A DNA stretch of 64,000 nucleotides from Isoetes taiwanensis. Lineage: Eukaryota; Streptophyta; Lycopodiopsida; Isoetales; Isoetaceae. The notes under the pieces are model-generated. The model worked only from the letters and a program-made list of their open reading frames with translations. It did not search any database and was not told where the DNA came from. A program made the position numbers and the translations under genes. The stretch spans positions 2,523,330-2,587,329 of the forward strand of contig JAJEKV010000056.1 in the NCBI GenBank assembly GCA_021234155.1, given 5' to 3'. Positions 10,554-20,869 of this stretch are shown here, in pieces (position 1 is the stretch's first letter; each line of letters begins with the position of its first letter).

Positions 10554-11577
10554 ATGGCTGCACCAAAATTTCCTACACTTCAAGCTACTGCTCCCAGGGA
10601 ACCGGCTCTTTTCGAGTCAGTATCTTTCTTGACGCCCACTTTCCGTGAAGCCCTTGTTGGCCCGAATCGTGAAGTCGCAGAACGCCAGAAGCTTTACGAA
10701 TTTTCACAAATGGAACTTCCGGCTCCAAATCCAGACCAGTTGAAGCAGTTCATCGCTCACATCGTCAACAGCCCGAATGGATACACTACAGTGGTCGATG
10801 GCACCACCATTTCGCTGACCCAGCATCTAATTTCTGAGGTATTCCATATCCCTTTGTAAACCCCTTGTTTATCTTGGTCTGCCATACAGGATCTAGATGT
10901 CACTGAGTTTGGTGCTCCTGCTTATCAAGCAAACGTGCATCGCCTGACCAATATTGACAAGCCCCATGAAACTTTTGTTAAGTTTCTGTGGCGCAAGTTC
11001 CTTGGGTATTCTATCAAGAACACCCATATCAATAAGCCTTTCTATAATATGGTGATCACTGCTACTCGCTCCAACCACCACATTGATTGGCCCCAATTGT
11101 TGTTCTACCGTGACCGTCTTCGGGCTGCCACTTCTATCTGTGAAGTTTCCGTGGGAGGCCATCTTCAAGCCCTCATCTGTCATTACTTTCCTCCCTCACC
11201 TCCTCATTCTCATGCTTCCACTCAACAGTCCTTTCATTCCCTTCCTCAAAATCAACCAGTTGGCACTTCACGTCCTTCTTCTTCTGGTCATGTCCAGCAT
11301 AACACCACGCATGTCACTGTCTCCTCCTCCTCTACAGAAACGAGGCCCTCCAGTTCTCATCATGTCTCACAAACGTCACAAACACCAACAGCAAGAGCCC
11401 CTCCGGGCCCCTCAGCCGCCCAGCACCCTCGCCCTTTTTTTGTATCAATATCAGCAGGATGCTCAAGCTGCTGCTCTCAAGTTACAAGAATCCCAGGAAG
11501 CTCTCATGAATGGGGTTCAAACGGCCCTGGAGCAAGGGGACTTCACCTTTAACAACACGTACAACCCACCTTCGTGA
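10554..11577 (+). pseudogene. Accessory ORF, plant-transposon-protein-like
   Basis: Starts at ATG 10554 (MAAPKFPTLQATAPREPALF) and is open to a TAA at 10857, then stays in the same frame to about 11430 and shifts frame at a run of eight T. The first 200 residues resemble proteins found with plant retroelements. One block with TVVDGTTISLTQHLISEVFHI is followed by HETFVKFLWRKFLGY and NKPFYNMVITATRSNHHIDW; the spacing recalls the 'putative plant transposon protein' type of domain. A Ser/His/Pro-rich linker follows, then the Gln-rich helix YQYQQDAQAAALKLQESQ. The function is unknown. The position after integrase is where env-like or accessory genes sit. One stop and one shift mean this copy is probably dead. 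Confidence 0.5.
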
Positions 11578-14560
11578 CTGGTAGGGGTATTTTTTATTGG
11601 GTTAGGGGTCCGTTAACGGCCTGGTCGCCATACGAATTTTCCCACCTACCACCGCTGGTTTCCCTGTGCGGTAGGGTGGTCGAAGCCGGAGATGGCGCCC
11701 CGTATGGATCCTTCTAGGGTGTAGGGTATAGGCCTTGAATCTTGGGCGGGTCTTGTGTTCTTGGCGGTCGTGTTCGCTTGTGTGCATTTCTTCCAAAGAA
11801 GTTCCAGCTTTCTTGAGCTGGAAAAATAAGCCTAGAACATACCTAGAGCGTTTTTTTGATGACAGGGTTTGCATTCGACTAAGGGAGCAATCAAGTTGGA
11901 GGCAATGCATTTTCTTGCTTTGCTTTTAAATTTTCTTTATTCTAAACTTTTCGCTTCTCTCGATTCTCTGATCCGACCATGTTCTACCTCTTTTTTCAGA
12001 GGGATAATATCAGAGTTTGTGCCGGAAGCCGTTTTGGAACATCAACCAGTTTCAATAACGATTTTCAGCGAGTTTCAACAAGGTTTTTCAGCAAGTTTTC
12101 AACAAGTTTCTTCATCGAGTTTTTTGTTTAACCCACAGGTTAGGTCGCTCTGTGCATGTCAATGTCTTCTTTGTACTTCCTTATATTTCGACTTTGCTTT
12201 TGTTCCTCTTCAAAACAATCCGTTTACAGATTTGTTCCTTGGCCGGTTACAGATTTGCCATGTTTGGATGCCATTATCTGTCATCTGGTTTTCTATAGTG
12301 CACCTTTTTATTCTAAACTTAATATAGATAAAAAGAGCTATCTAGCAATGACGTCCTTTGTTGTTCCAACGCCATGGTTTTATGGATTGTGTTTTTGATG
12401 GTTTTCCTTTTTACAACACAAATCTTTATTACATTTTGAAGAGTATAGGGTGCAAGTTTAATTGCATTTTACAGGTTAGTGAGCATTAATTAGGATTTTT
12501 GTCTTTGCCTCTTGTTCATGGCTGAATTATTACTGTTAAAAAATAAAGTCACTGTTAAAAACCAAAGTCAAACATGACATGGTATTAACACAATTCTGGT
12601 TATTGCAGTTACCACTTTCTAGGATTCCTTACTTTCAACAGGTATATTGATTTTTTTCTTGATGTGGCATTTTTTATCATGAACTATGAACTAATCCTTG
12701 ATCTAAGAAGCTGCACATTCATGCAGAATAGTAACATAGGTTACCTCATCTGGCTCCAACCTGTGTTTCTTCATTTGCCCAAAAAGCACTAATGCCACTT
12801 GCCTATCTCCCTGGTCAGCATACTCTGAAATCAAGATGGTCCATGGGATGAGGACCTGAATGGGCATTCTATCAAAAACTTGCTTATCATTGTCAATACT
12901 TCCACATTTTGCATATATGTCAACGAAAGTACATCCTACAGCAATACTTTGACCATAACCATTTATTATAAGGCAAGCATGAACTTGTTTTCCATATTCT
13001 AATAACTGCGCACTTGCACATGCAGCTAAGATGTTGATATATGTTGCAGGCGCATTTGTTGTCTGGCTTCAAACCTTGCTGTTGGATAATTTAAAACGGA
13101 ACACTATCACCATTACTTATTGCTTCCAAACTTCCATCTTGAGCTATAGGAAAGTGATGCTTGATGCTTTGATGATTTGACACAGGTTTGCTGATTGCCA
13201 GGATCAGTCCTGATCATTTTGTGCTCTTCTGACCTGCTGCTTTAATCCTGTAGAAAAATCTTTTTGCTTCAAGTCCTCAGCATCAAAGATAGTTTTTGTA
13301 GCTTGTGCTATCTATCTTTGTACTAAATTTATGATTTCATATAGGAGGATATAATTCAAAGCTGGATAACTTTGAAGCATTTGTTGAGCGGGCAAGGAAA
13401 TATCCACAGTTGCCAATGTCAAAGCAGTCCCAGAAGTCAGGGAAAAAGACACAGAAATTGGCAAGTCTACATGGGCCTTTAATGGGCTTACTCAAACTGC
13501 ATGTGGGGTTCATTGGTACTAACAGTGTATGGGTTGGCCAACAACAGTCTCTATCATGCATGAGTATATCTTTGTAGATTCTAATATCTCCAGTTGCTTG
13601 TTGTAGACACACAGACCATATTGGCTCAAGAGTCATCATCATTTTAATAGAAATTGGTGAACTTATCATATATGTTTAAACATAAACTAAAAGATGAAAG
13701 TGGAAGGTCAAGATTCAGGCTGCCTCCGAACTTGATCATTGAAGTTGTGCATTAAACTTAAATTAGCAGTATTAAATGAAATGAAAATGTAGCAGCTTTC
13801 AAATGAAAATATGTATAACAATAGTCGATTATCACAATTATATGGCATTAAATTTATGCTTACAATATTTGCATGCCCAACTAAAACTAACAAAAGCAAA
13901 TAAGATGTTAGAGTGAAAAGAGTTAAATGTGATCTGCCATAGCCTTTTGGGCAGTGACCTTGGTCCTGGCCATTCCAAAGCAGGGAGGAAAAGAAGGGAG
14001 GAAAAGAAGCTGACTAGGGGAAGGAAGGAATAGGAAGGCCGAATAGGAAGCAATGCCCAATATAAAGCAAGGCCGAATATGCTGAATATGGCAATTGACA
14101 ATTCATTAAATATGGCAATTCCTTAGTAATATACCACCTTAGTAATATGCCACCTTAGGAATATGGCAATTGATAATATGGCATTCACTTTGTATAGTCT
14201 TTATTTGCCATAGGTTATGATGTTAAACCCCCTTTTAACCTTCCATTTAATATGGGCTTGTATTTGGATAATCAAACCCCCCCTACAACAAACTAGCTTA
14301 GCTAGCTCTTGTAATGACTAAAAAAATATTCAAAAAATGATGTGTTACCATATGTGCTACAAGGGTTAGGACTTTTCTTATGGTGTCCAGTATATGTATG
14401 GAAAAGGGTATATGGATTGCTAGTTGGGAATGGAGTACATCTACGGATAAGGGGCCAAAAATTAAAATTCGTATGTACGTATGGTTGGGGGGTTTCGCTC
14501 GCAAAAAGCCGTATACAGGGGGGTTTCAGTCGACCCCTTGCACGCACATGCCATATGCTC
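11578..14560. other. 3-kb non-coding stretch between the two accessory ORFs
   Basis: The Gln-rich coiled-coil end of the ORF before it and the coiled-coil start of the ORF after it suggest a single ORF interrupted here. I find no LTR pair, terminal inverted repeat or target duplication that would define an inserted element. It contains a PPR gene fragment (12703-13081, minus), T-rich sequence, and near 14090-14190 several copies of the phrase 'atatggcaatt'. It ends with a TATA box at 14561. Confidence 0.4.
12703..13081 (-). pseudogene. Captured PPR (pentatricopeptide repeat) gene fragment
   Basis: The minus strand reads, with one frame change near 13045, GLKPDN, then TYINILAACASAQLLEYGKQ, IAVGCTFVDIYAKCGSIDND, KQVFDRMP, PWTILISEYADQGDRQVALV, LFGQMKKHRLEPDE and VTYVTILHECAAS, followed by a TAG at 12703-12705. 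These are consecutive P-, L- and S-type repeats of a plant organellar RNA-processing PPR protein (KQVHACLI, DIYAKCGSI, VFDRMP, PDEVTY are family hallmarks). Only about three to four repeats are present, with no start and no C-terminal E or DYW domain. It is a gene piece carried inside the gypsy element or inside something inserted into it. Confidence 0.85.
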
Positions 14561-14567
14561 TATATAA
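14561..14567 (+). promoter_or_regulatory. TATA box before the coiled-coil ORF
   Basis: GCTCTATATAAAGGGG is a near-ideal plant TATA box. A start of transcription about 30 bases on would fall at the beginning of the coiled-coil reading frame. It may be the frame's own promoter or part of an inserted sequence. Confidence 0.4.
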
Positions 14568-14584
14568 AGGGGTGAAGCCCCCGG

Positions 14585-15778
14585 GCCCTGGAGGCCTCAG
14601 ACGCGGTTCAGGGAGACCTTCAAGCTGCTACCACGCAAGTTCATACTCTGGAGACCCAGCTTCAAGCCAAGCACGAGGTTTTTTTACAGGCCCGTGAGGA
14701 TCTTAAGGCTGCCCAAAATCAGAATAGTCTGCTTGCCGATCAGCAGGCTCAATTGCAGACCACCATTCAGGAATTATTGGAGCAGGTCAAGGCAACAGAG
14801 ACTCTCTTGGTTAACAAGGACAAAGACATTGCCAAGCTGGACACGCTGTATACAGAGCTCTCTAGGCATTACAACACTCAAGCCCAAGACCTTACAGCGC
14901 GTGACGCTCAAATTGCTTCTTTGGAAGCTCAACTTTCCACGCAGAACTCTCAGCTCACATCTCTCCAAGATCAGCTTACGGAGGTTCAGAAACAGAAAAT
15001 TCTTGATGACGCTGAGATTGTTGTGCTTCGACTCAATGCTCCTGGGCAATCCTCCTCACATGTCACGACTTCTCAGAAACGGGTCCGTCACCAGTCACGC
15101 CTTCTGTTAGAAAAGGACAACCGGATCCGTGACCTCGAACAACAGCTACAGCAAGCCATTCAGTCTGCTGATGAGGCTCAGACCAAACTTGACGGCTATG
15201 TGACCATTGCTCTCAACCTGCCTGTTGACTTCCCTATTCCTTCCAGTTATCTGGATTATGTGGTTGCCCGACGCCACCTCTTTCTTCTAAAGTGGCATGA
15301 GGCTGATGGTCCCGTTGATGTTCCCCTGCGCACTGCAGATTTTCTTCGGATCTGGCCAGACCTCTCTATTGAAGACAAAGGTTTATGCTGTGCCCTTTTG
15401 GTCTTTGATCTCATTCACTGTGCAGATCCGGATTTCATCACCTTCAGAGTTGTTCAGCCAATGGCCTACATTTTTCATGATTTCTATCTGGGTGATACAC
15501 AGGAGAGATTTAGGGATGGGCCACACCAGAACTTTCAGGGTGACCCCACCCTTCAATGGTTGCTTTTGGATAACAACCCCTATCTGGCTGATCATGATCA
15601 GACACACGCTCTTCATCAAGAGTACATGCCTAAGCTTGCTCATCATTTGCCTCTCTGGCAAGCTGAGGCGCTGCAACAGATTAGGAAGTATCTGGGACAT
15701 CCCGAGGATCTTCCCTTTGCACAAGTTTATATGCGAACCTCGCGGGGTTACAATCAATCTGCGTGCTCTTCTAGATAG
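14585..15778 (+). CDS. Long coiled-coil ORF in the 3' region of the gypsy element
   Basis: A frame open from 14585 without an obvious ATG; the first residues are ALEASDAVQGDLQAATTQV. It encodes about 397 residues and ends at TAG 15776. The first 200 residues are an almost continuous heptad coiled coil (LETQLQAKHEVF, LEAQLSTQNSQLTSLQDQL, RDLEQQLQQAIQSADEAQ). After that comes a globular part rich in aromatic and acidic residues (FPIPSSYLDYVVARRHLFLL, FLRIWPDLSIEDKGLCCALL, FHDFYLGDTQERF). No family is recognised. It may be the second half of the accessory protein that begins at 10554. Sequence after 15778 continues the protein in other frames, so a frameshift is likely. Role unknown; a multimerising structural protein would fit a coiled coil. 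Confidence 0.5.
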   Translation, partial: ALEASDAVQGDLQAATTQVHTLETQLQAKHEVFLQAREDLKAAQNQNSLLADQQAQLQTTIQELLEQVKATETLLVNKDKDIAKLDTLYTELSRHYNTQAQDLTARDAQIASLEAQLSTQNSQLTSLQDQLTEVQKQKILDDAEIVVLRLNAPGQSSSHVTTSQKRVRHQSRLLLEKDNRIRDLEQQLQQAIQSADEAQTKLDGYVTIALNLPVDFPIPSSYLDYVVARRHLFLLKWHEADGPVDVPLRTADFLRIWPDLSIEDKGLCCALLVFDLIHCADPDFITFRVVQPMAYIFHDFYLGDTQERFRDGPHQNFQGDPTLQWLLLDNNPYLADHDQTHALHQEYMPKLAHHLPLWQAEALQQIRKYLGHPEDLPFAQVYMRTSRGYNQSACSSR

Positions 15779-15902
15779 CAAGACAGGTCCCCACCGGTTG
15801 GGATAGCCCTCACAGAAATTCTCGGCTCCACCTTGCATGCGGGACCATTGGTGCAAAGCTCTTGATCCGGCTCTTGTCTGAGAATTCAGGGAGCAGGCTC
15901 AG

Positions 15903-16554
15903 CAGCCCACGCCCACGGGCATGGTCCCCTCTCCCTATGCTTCCCTGGGTGTCCCTCCATGCCCCAGGTTCCTCACTTCTGATTGGCGTCTCCCCTTTTG
16001 GACCAAGGTCATGGATGGCCATGCTGGATGGACTCCGCCTCAGATCTCGACGGATCTCCGGTGGGATCCCCGTTTTGTACAACGCTCCAATTGGGAGGAT
16101 GGTGCCACCCTTGATAACACTACCAATTGGATCTATATTCCCAATGAGCGTGGTTGGCAACGGCCTGCTGATGCTCTTCATGGTCTTGACACCTTCTTGC
16201 GAGAATGCAGCCACCTCACCGGATCGCCCGATACTGCCGTCGTCAAAGCGGGTTTTACGTGGCTGCTCTCAAATGCATCCCGGTCAGCTCTTTAAATCGG
16301 CGGCGTCCATCTTTCAACTGCAATCCGAATGCGGCGTCGGTGCCTTGGTCTCGGACCGCCTACTCATGGAGTGCCAGTTTGTTTCTTCTGAAGCCCATGC
16401 TGCCCTTGAAGACATGGTGCGCTCTCATTTTCTCATTGATGCCGATCCTGCCCTTGGGCTCAACACTCCTCCTGCTCTTCAAATACGCCAGGATCTCATT
16501 GGCACGTACCATAATGGTGCGGATCCTCACTCCGTGAGGATCACTTTCGACTGA
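15903..16554 (+). pseudogene. C-terminal continuation of the accessory coiled-coil ORF
   Basis: Protein-like sequence continues after the stop at 15778 in two further frames. One, near 15905-16265, contains DWRLPFWTKVMDGHAGWTPP, SNWEDGATLDNTTNWIYIP and DALHGLDTFLRECSHLTGSP. The other, about 16270-16554, contains LFKSAASIFQLQSECGVGAL and ALEDMVRSHFLIDADPALGL and ends at a TGA at 16552-16554. The two open stretches adjoin near 16265. It ends about 55 bases before the polypurine tract, so the accessory ORF would fill the element up to its 3' LTR. Confidence 0.45.
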
Positions 16555-16607
16555 TGGCTTCCCGCCCTCAGAAACCCTTCCTCCTTTTCTTCACTCTGAG
16601 TGTCGTT

Positions 16608-16619
16608 TGGTGGGGGGAG
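16608..16619 (+). promoter_or_regulatory. Polypurine tract
   Basis: GGTGGGGGGAG directly abuts the first base of the 3' LTR, where the plus-strand DNA primer of an LTR element must lie. Confidence 0.85.
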
Positions 16620-17214
16620 TGTTAGTCATGTGCCTCCTGGTACAGGACTATTCATGCATACGACGGACCAAGTCAAGTCCAAGGATCCACGAGCGAGCAC
16701 GCGGTTCGGTCGTCCAAGGCCCGGCCAGAAGACCAAGCGGCCGGACCACGCGGTCAAAGCACTGATGCGCTACCAAGAGGCGCCACGACAAGTGATGACC
16801 CGTCACCACCTGCGTCAGCGTCAGCGTGGTTCTAGGCACTTCAAGAGGCACCGCCAACATTCCTGCAAATCAGGCCTCCTTCCAGGAGTCGGCACCGAGA
16901 TCAGTCAGAATGTCTATATTGGGCCAAAGGCCATTGTACTATATATATGAGTAGAGCTAGCACATGAGTTTTAGATGAGTTTTTGAGTCTTGTCTCTTTT
17001 CAGTCTTCTCTCGATTGCGAGAGCTCATGTATGTTTATCATTGATATCAAGGAAGCTTATCACTTTCCTCTCATTGTTCTCTTTTGTTCTGTTTTATTCT
17101 TCTTGTTCTCTTCCTGCAAATCCCGCGACATAGTCCCCCCTCAATTCTCTGTTAGATCCACGGGTCCTCACGCAGGGTCGCCTTGCGTGAGTTCCCTAAC
17201 CCGGACCCCAAACA
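16620..17214 (+). repeat. 3' LTR of the 14.7-kb gypsy element (595 bp)
   Basis: Begins TGTTAGTCATGTGCC, ends GACCCCAAACA, and is followed by the duplication ACAAG at 17215-17219. It aligns along its whole length with 2519-3110. Confidence 0.92.
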
Positions 17215-19012
17215 ACAAGCCTCGAGCCATCAAGGGGCCCATTGCCACAAGTAAGCCGGTCGGGGAGCCGAAAGCATCACCCATATTAACCACTTTCTGA
17301 AAATAGACGATGTGTCTATCAAGGGGCTGCCACTGAAGCGGCAAGAATCCGCTTTCCTACGCCAGAAGTCGATAGGGGACTGAAGGTTTCACCCTGCGTT
17401 CGTGCCAAAATGCCTTCACGAATCGCTCCAAGTCATTCCAGGTCGCCAAAGAGACGGCCGGGCCCCAAACCTCGACCCGCATGAAGGCTCGACCGGCCCG
17501 GTAAACAGATGTGACCGATGGCCCCAATCATAGAGCTCGGCCAGGTGGTCCGTTGTTCCGCATGGCATAAAGTGCTTTCCGGCTACCATCACCCGCATAG
17601 CGGATGGACGCCTCCCAACAGGCGAGGAGGGGAACTCCACCCCTAGGTACTTGTAGGTGGGCGACCTCCACAAGGCTGTCCCTCGATATGTGAGTGCGGG
17701 AGGCGTGGGGTGGCGTGAAGAGGATATGAGAACCACCACAGGGTCTTGGCCGATTCACGCCATGTCCGGGTAGAGGCCCCGGCAATGTGTCTAGGGCATC
17801 CGGATGAGACCGCATAGCTTCGGGTGTGGGCCGAAAGGTCAACATCGTCCGCATAGATGAGCCGGGCGGATGACCTGGTGCAAACGCCAGATGCCATCCC
17901 TCCATGCTCGCAGAAGCCGTGGCTCTAACCGGGTCAATGTAGAGGCCAAAAGTGTTGGTGAGAGGGGCAGCCTGCCGGACCCGATACTACCGGTGAATGC
18001 TTGGCTCGTCGGTCGCATCCCGCCAAAACAACTCTCATACACCAGATATGGCATTACGCATTGTGTAGCGGCAGCCCCAGCTGACGCAGCCTAGCCTACG
18101 CCTTTTCTCTGGGATCGTGATCGAAGCCCAAAGAATACAAGTCCTAGCCGATGGTTTTGGGGCCGCCTTCAATCGCCCACAAGTAAAGATATGGTTATTC
18201 GCTGAGTGGCGGGTCTAAATCCCGCTTGTGTGAGGGCTCGCGACATCCGCCAGCCTTTCTCTGCGGTCATCGGGTCAACCGCCGCCGAGAATTTCAGCCA
18301 ACAGTTTGGCAAATCGAATCGACCATGATCGTCCGTAATTGGTCGGACGGTATGGGTCGCCCGCCTTGTGAATGGGGACAACCCTACTTGTGGTCCATTA
18401 TCGGGAAACCTTCCCCGCAATGCTCAAGGAACGGGGTAGTGAGGATCGGCACCCGCCGGCTGCCCCGCCCATTTGAGTAACTCGCCTCACGATACCGCCG
18501 GTGGTGGTCACCGCCTTCCCATTAGCCCGACCATTGCGGGCCCTCCATAACATCCTCCTCCGCGAGAACCAATGGGGGCCATCCCCAGGGGGTATGGGAC
18601 GCTGGCCCCCGGTGGGTCATAGAGTTGCCGCAAGTATTGCTCCCACTGCCCGGGTGTGATGTCCCCTGTACGCTGGGCTGGCCTTCGAAGCACTCTGCGC
18701 CAAAAGGTTCGAGGATAAGTGTCCAGCAGGCCGAACATCTCCCCCTGGTGCCTGGCAAGGTATCGCGCCTTTGTCTCCCTTCCGGATGGGCGATTACTGC
18801 GGTGGTGTCTCCGGGTAGCGGGTACCTACCATGACCCCTCCGGCTCTGTCATGTGTATTGAAGACCGAGAAATGTTGGTAACCCGGCAGATCAGGTAGCC
18901 TGTGCCCGGCATGCTCCCATGTCTCCATGAGAAAGGCCACGGAGTTGAGACTGTCCCCCTTCTGCCAAGGGAAGCCTCGACAATTCCATGAGACCACCCG
19001 GAGGCACAATTC
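17215..19012 (-). pseudogene. LINE: endonuclease and reverse transcriptase, decayed
   Basis: Minus-strand LINE body, the upstream part of the element whose 3' end is at 1763-2518. At 18794-19009 the apurinic-type endonuclease begins (LRVVSWNCRGFPW, then FLMETWEH), the enzyme that nicks target DNA. Towards lower coordinates come RT blocks in several frames: ALTQAGFRPATQ near 18230, GRLPLSPTLLASTLTRLEPR near 17940, TYKYLGVEFPSSP near 17650 and LYDWGHRSHLFTGPVEP near 17510. Each matches the LINE at 46260-47582 (ALTQAGFWPRHST, GCPLSPTLFGLYIDKLE, TYKYLGIEFSTTT, LYAWGHQSHLFPALVEP). Many indels, often in G/C runs, destroy the frame. Confidence 0.85.
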
Positions 19013-19200
19013 CTATTTGTCGCCAGCAGGTGGTATCGCGCACTGAAGTCAGCTGGGGAGGACGTGAAGCGTAGGGTCGAAAGTGAGAAGTAGATGGAGC
19101 GGACGCAAAGATGTGGTCGAGAGGGCGTGGGTCGTGAGGGAGCAGGAGTAGGAACAGGAGAAGGGGGGATTATGGTAGGAGAAGCGTAAGGCAGCCACGC

Positions 19201-20557
19201 TCACCAAGCGATTGGGGCTGCGGGGTGCAGTCTGCGGCTGATAGCCGGTGGCAAAAATGTGCATCCCCGCCTCAACCAATCCTGCGGCACCCCTTGGTGG
19301 CGGATGCCTCTCGGACCGACAAGCTCCCGTCTGCCTCCCCGCTGTATGCGGGTGTGAGGTCCCGTCCCACGTCTGAGGGCGTCCCCTTCAAAGATCTTGC
19401 CACGGCGCAATATGGCATCACGCACTGCGCGATCCGCAACCGCGAATATGACAATGCGGTTACGACCGGCGCCGAGCCCCATGGCGGGCTGCTTTCGGGG
19501 AAATGTGAACCGCCCGGGAATATCATCCGATCGAGAATGTGTGTTCGGATGTTGTGGGCGAACTCTCCCCTCCTCTTCTCGCATGCCTCGGACTACCGAG
19601 ATTATGGCCTCTTCGCCTCGCGCTCTTGGAGTTACCGCGCCTGCGGGGTCAAAGGTGGGCGAGGGCCTGGCCTTGCCGGGGGTGGTGGTGGTGGGCTGGG
19701 ATGGCGTGGGGTGGCTTGAGTGCGGGCAGCAAGGTCGTGTCTTGGCTGCCGGGCGTGTGCCGTGCATACCGGGAGGGGTTATGGGTAGCGGCCCCGAGCC
19801 GCCCCCTCGCCCCCGGGTGGAAGCCGGGAGCTCAGCTCTTCTGCGTGGCCTCGCCGCCGCTTGGCCATCTCCCCGCCTCGCAGACCGCCGAATCGACTAT
19901 GAACCCTGTAGGGAGACCCCCGCCCTATCTATGGATGGTCGCCGCAGAACCCCCGAGCTCCGTGCTCGAGTAGCGAGGGCGTTCGAGCCCCAACACACGG
20001 GCGCCCGTGAGCCGGGCTTGTTGCTCGATCGCATTCTCAAGAACCCGGCCGGGTTCCGGGTCGTCCGCAGAGCGCCATACCCCCCTCCATGGTGGTGGCT
20101 TCCTCAACCTCTGACTGAAGCCGAGACACGGTGACTATCGTCTCGTGCATTGCCCGCTCCCTCTCCTGTGTCATGGTGTCCAGAGTGATGAACACAGAAT
20201 CTAGGCGGGCCCCATGTCGCCGAGCTCCTGCCTGGCCTGTTGCCGTTCGAAGTGTGCCAGGCCAAGGCCATCTTCTACATGCTGTATGCGGGTCTTCAGG
20301 CCTGTGGTGCAGTTCTTCTTGACCAGCAGTTGCCTTTTGAGTACATGGGATGCCGAGGACTCCATCTCCACTGCCATGCCAGCCAGGCGGGCACTGTTAG
20401 CCTCAATGCGGGCACTGTTAGCCTCCACGCCCGCTTTGGCGTGGTTCCAAGTCTCTGCCGAGGCAGGAGTTCCTGTGTGGTCTGAGCAATCAATCCCTGC
20501 CGGCCGGGTTGGCCGCGCTGAGGGGGCCTTAGCCTTAGCCTGAGCCTCCTTCTTCAT
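19201..20557 (-). pseudogene. LINE ORF1 region, decayed
   Basis: Two minus-strand frames precede the endonuclease. 20201-20557 starts MKKEAQAKAKAPSARP and has a coiled-coil look with a repeated phrase (VEANSARIEANSARLAG). 19201-19767 contains RNRIVIFAVADRAVRDAILR, like the RNA-binding part of plant LINE ORF1 proteins. The DNA is very GC-rich compared with the host sequence around it, which gives long but meaningless frames on the plus strand. The 5' end of the LINE is not sharply visible. Confidence 0.55.
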
Positions 20558-20659
20558 GGAGGATGACTCTTACCTGTCCATGATGGCTGATCGGGACCGT
20601 TTCCGTGGCGGCCCCTCGCCTTGGTCTTCCCAGGCTGGCCCATCTTCTGTGGCCATGAC

Positions 20660-20800
20660 TGGGGGTGTGGCACGTCAAGCAAGGTTTAGGCTATGGCAGG
20701 GGCTTGTCAGGTCCGGCAGAGCTAGGCAGGCTATGGCAGGCTATGGCAGGGTTGTGGCCAGGCTAGGCAAGGCCAAGAGGCAGTTGGTTGGGCTATGGCA
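20660..20800. repeat. Short purine-rich repeat (GGCTATGGCAG units)
   Basis: Irregular copies of 'ggctatggcagg', 'gctaggcagg' and 'ggctaggcaagg' follow each other over about 140 bases at the end of the LINE. No gene is seen. Confidence 0.5.
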
Positions 20801-20869
20801 ATGTCAGGCGGCAATGCTTCCGAAACTCCAGAAATTAAAGGGAATATTGGCTTCTTCATACCAGATTGA

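Larger units (their letters stand above)
2519..17214 (+). mobile_element. Ty3/gypsy LTR retrotransposon, 14.7 kb, Tat-like layout
   Basis: Full-length element bounded by LTRs that start TG and end CA, with a 5-bp duplication (ACAAG) on both sides and a polypurine tract just before the 3' LTR. Gene order is gag, protease, RT, RNase H, integrase, the gypsy order. About 7.5 kb lies between the integrase and the 3' LTR. It holds a small antisense ORF, a sense ORF resembling plant-transposon proteins, a 3-kb non-coding stretch with a PPR gene fragment, and a coiled-coil ORF ending shortly before the polypurine tract. Long 3' regions with extra or antisense ORFs are known in the Tat lineage (Grande, Ogre and relatives), so I place it there by inference. 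No TGG-type primer site directly follows the 5' LTR. It interrupts a LINE. Confidence 0.92.

Noticed and set aside
10857-10889. Possible 33-base intron (GTAAACC...CATACAG) in the accessory ORF
   Set aside because: Far too short for a plant intron, and splicing at these sites gives a stop at once; a single in-frame TAA is the simpler reading.
19397-20134. 245-codon plus-strand frame
   Set aside because: Opposite-strand shadow in GC-rich LINE ORF1 sequence, which lacks stops by composition.
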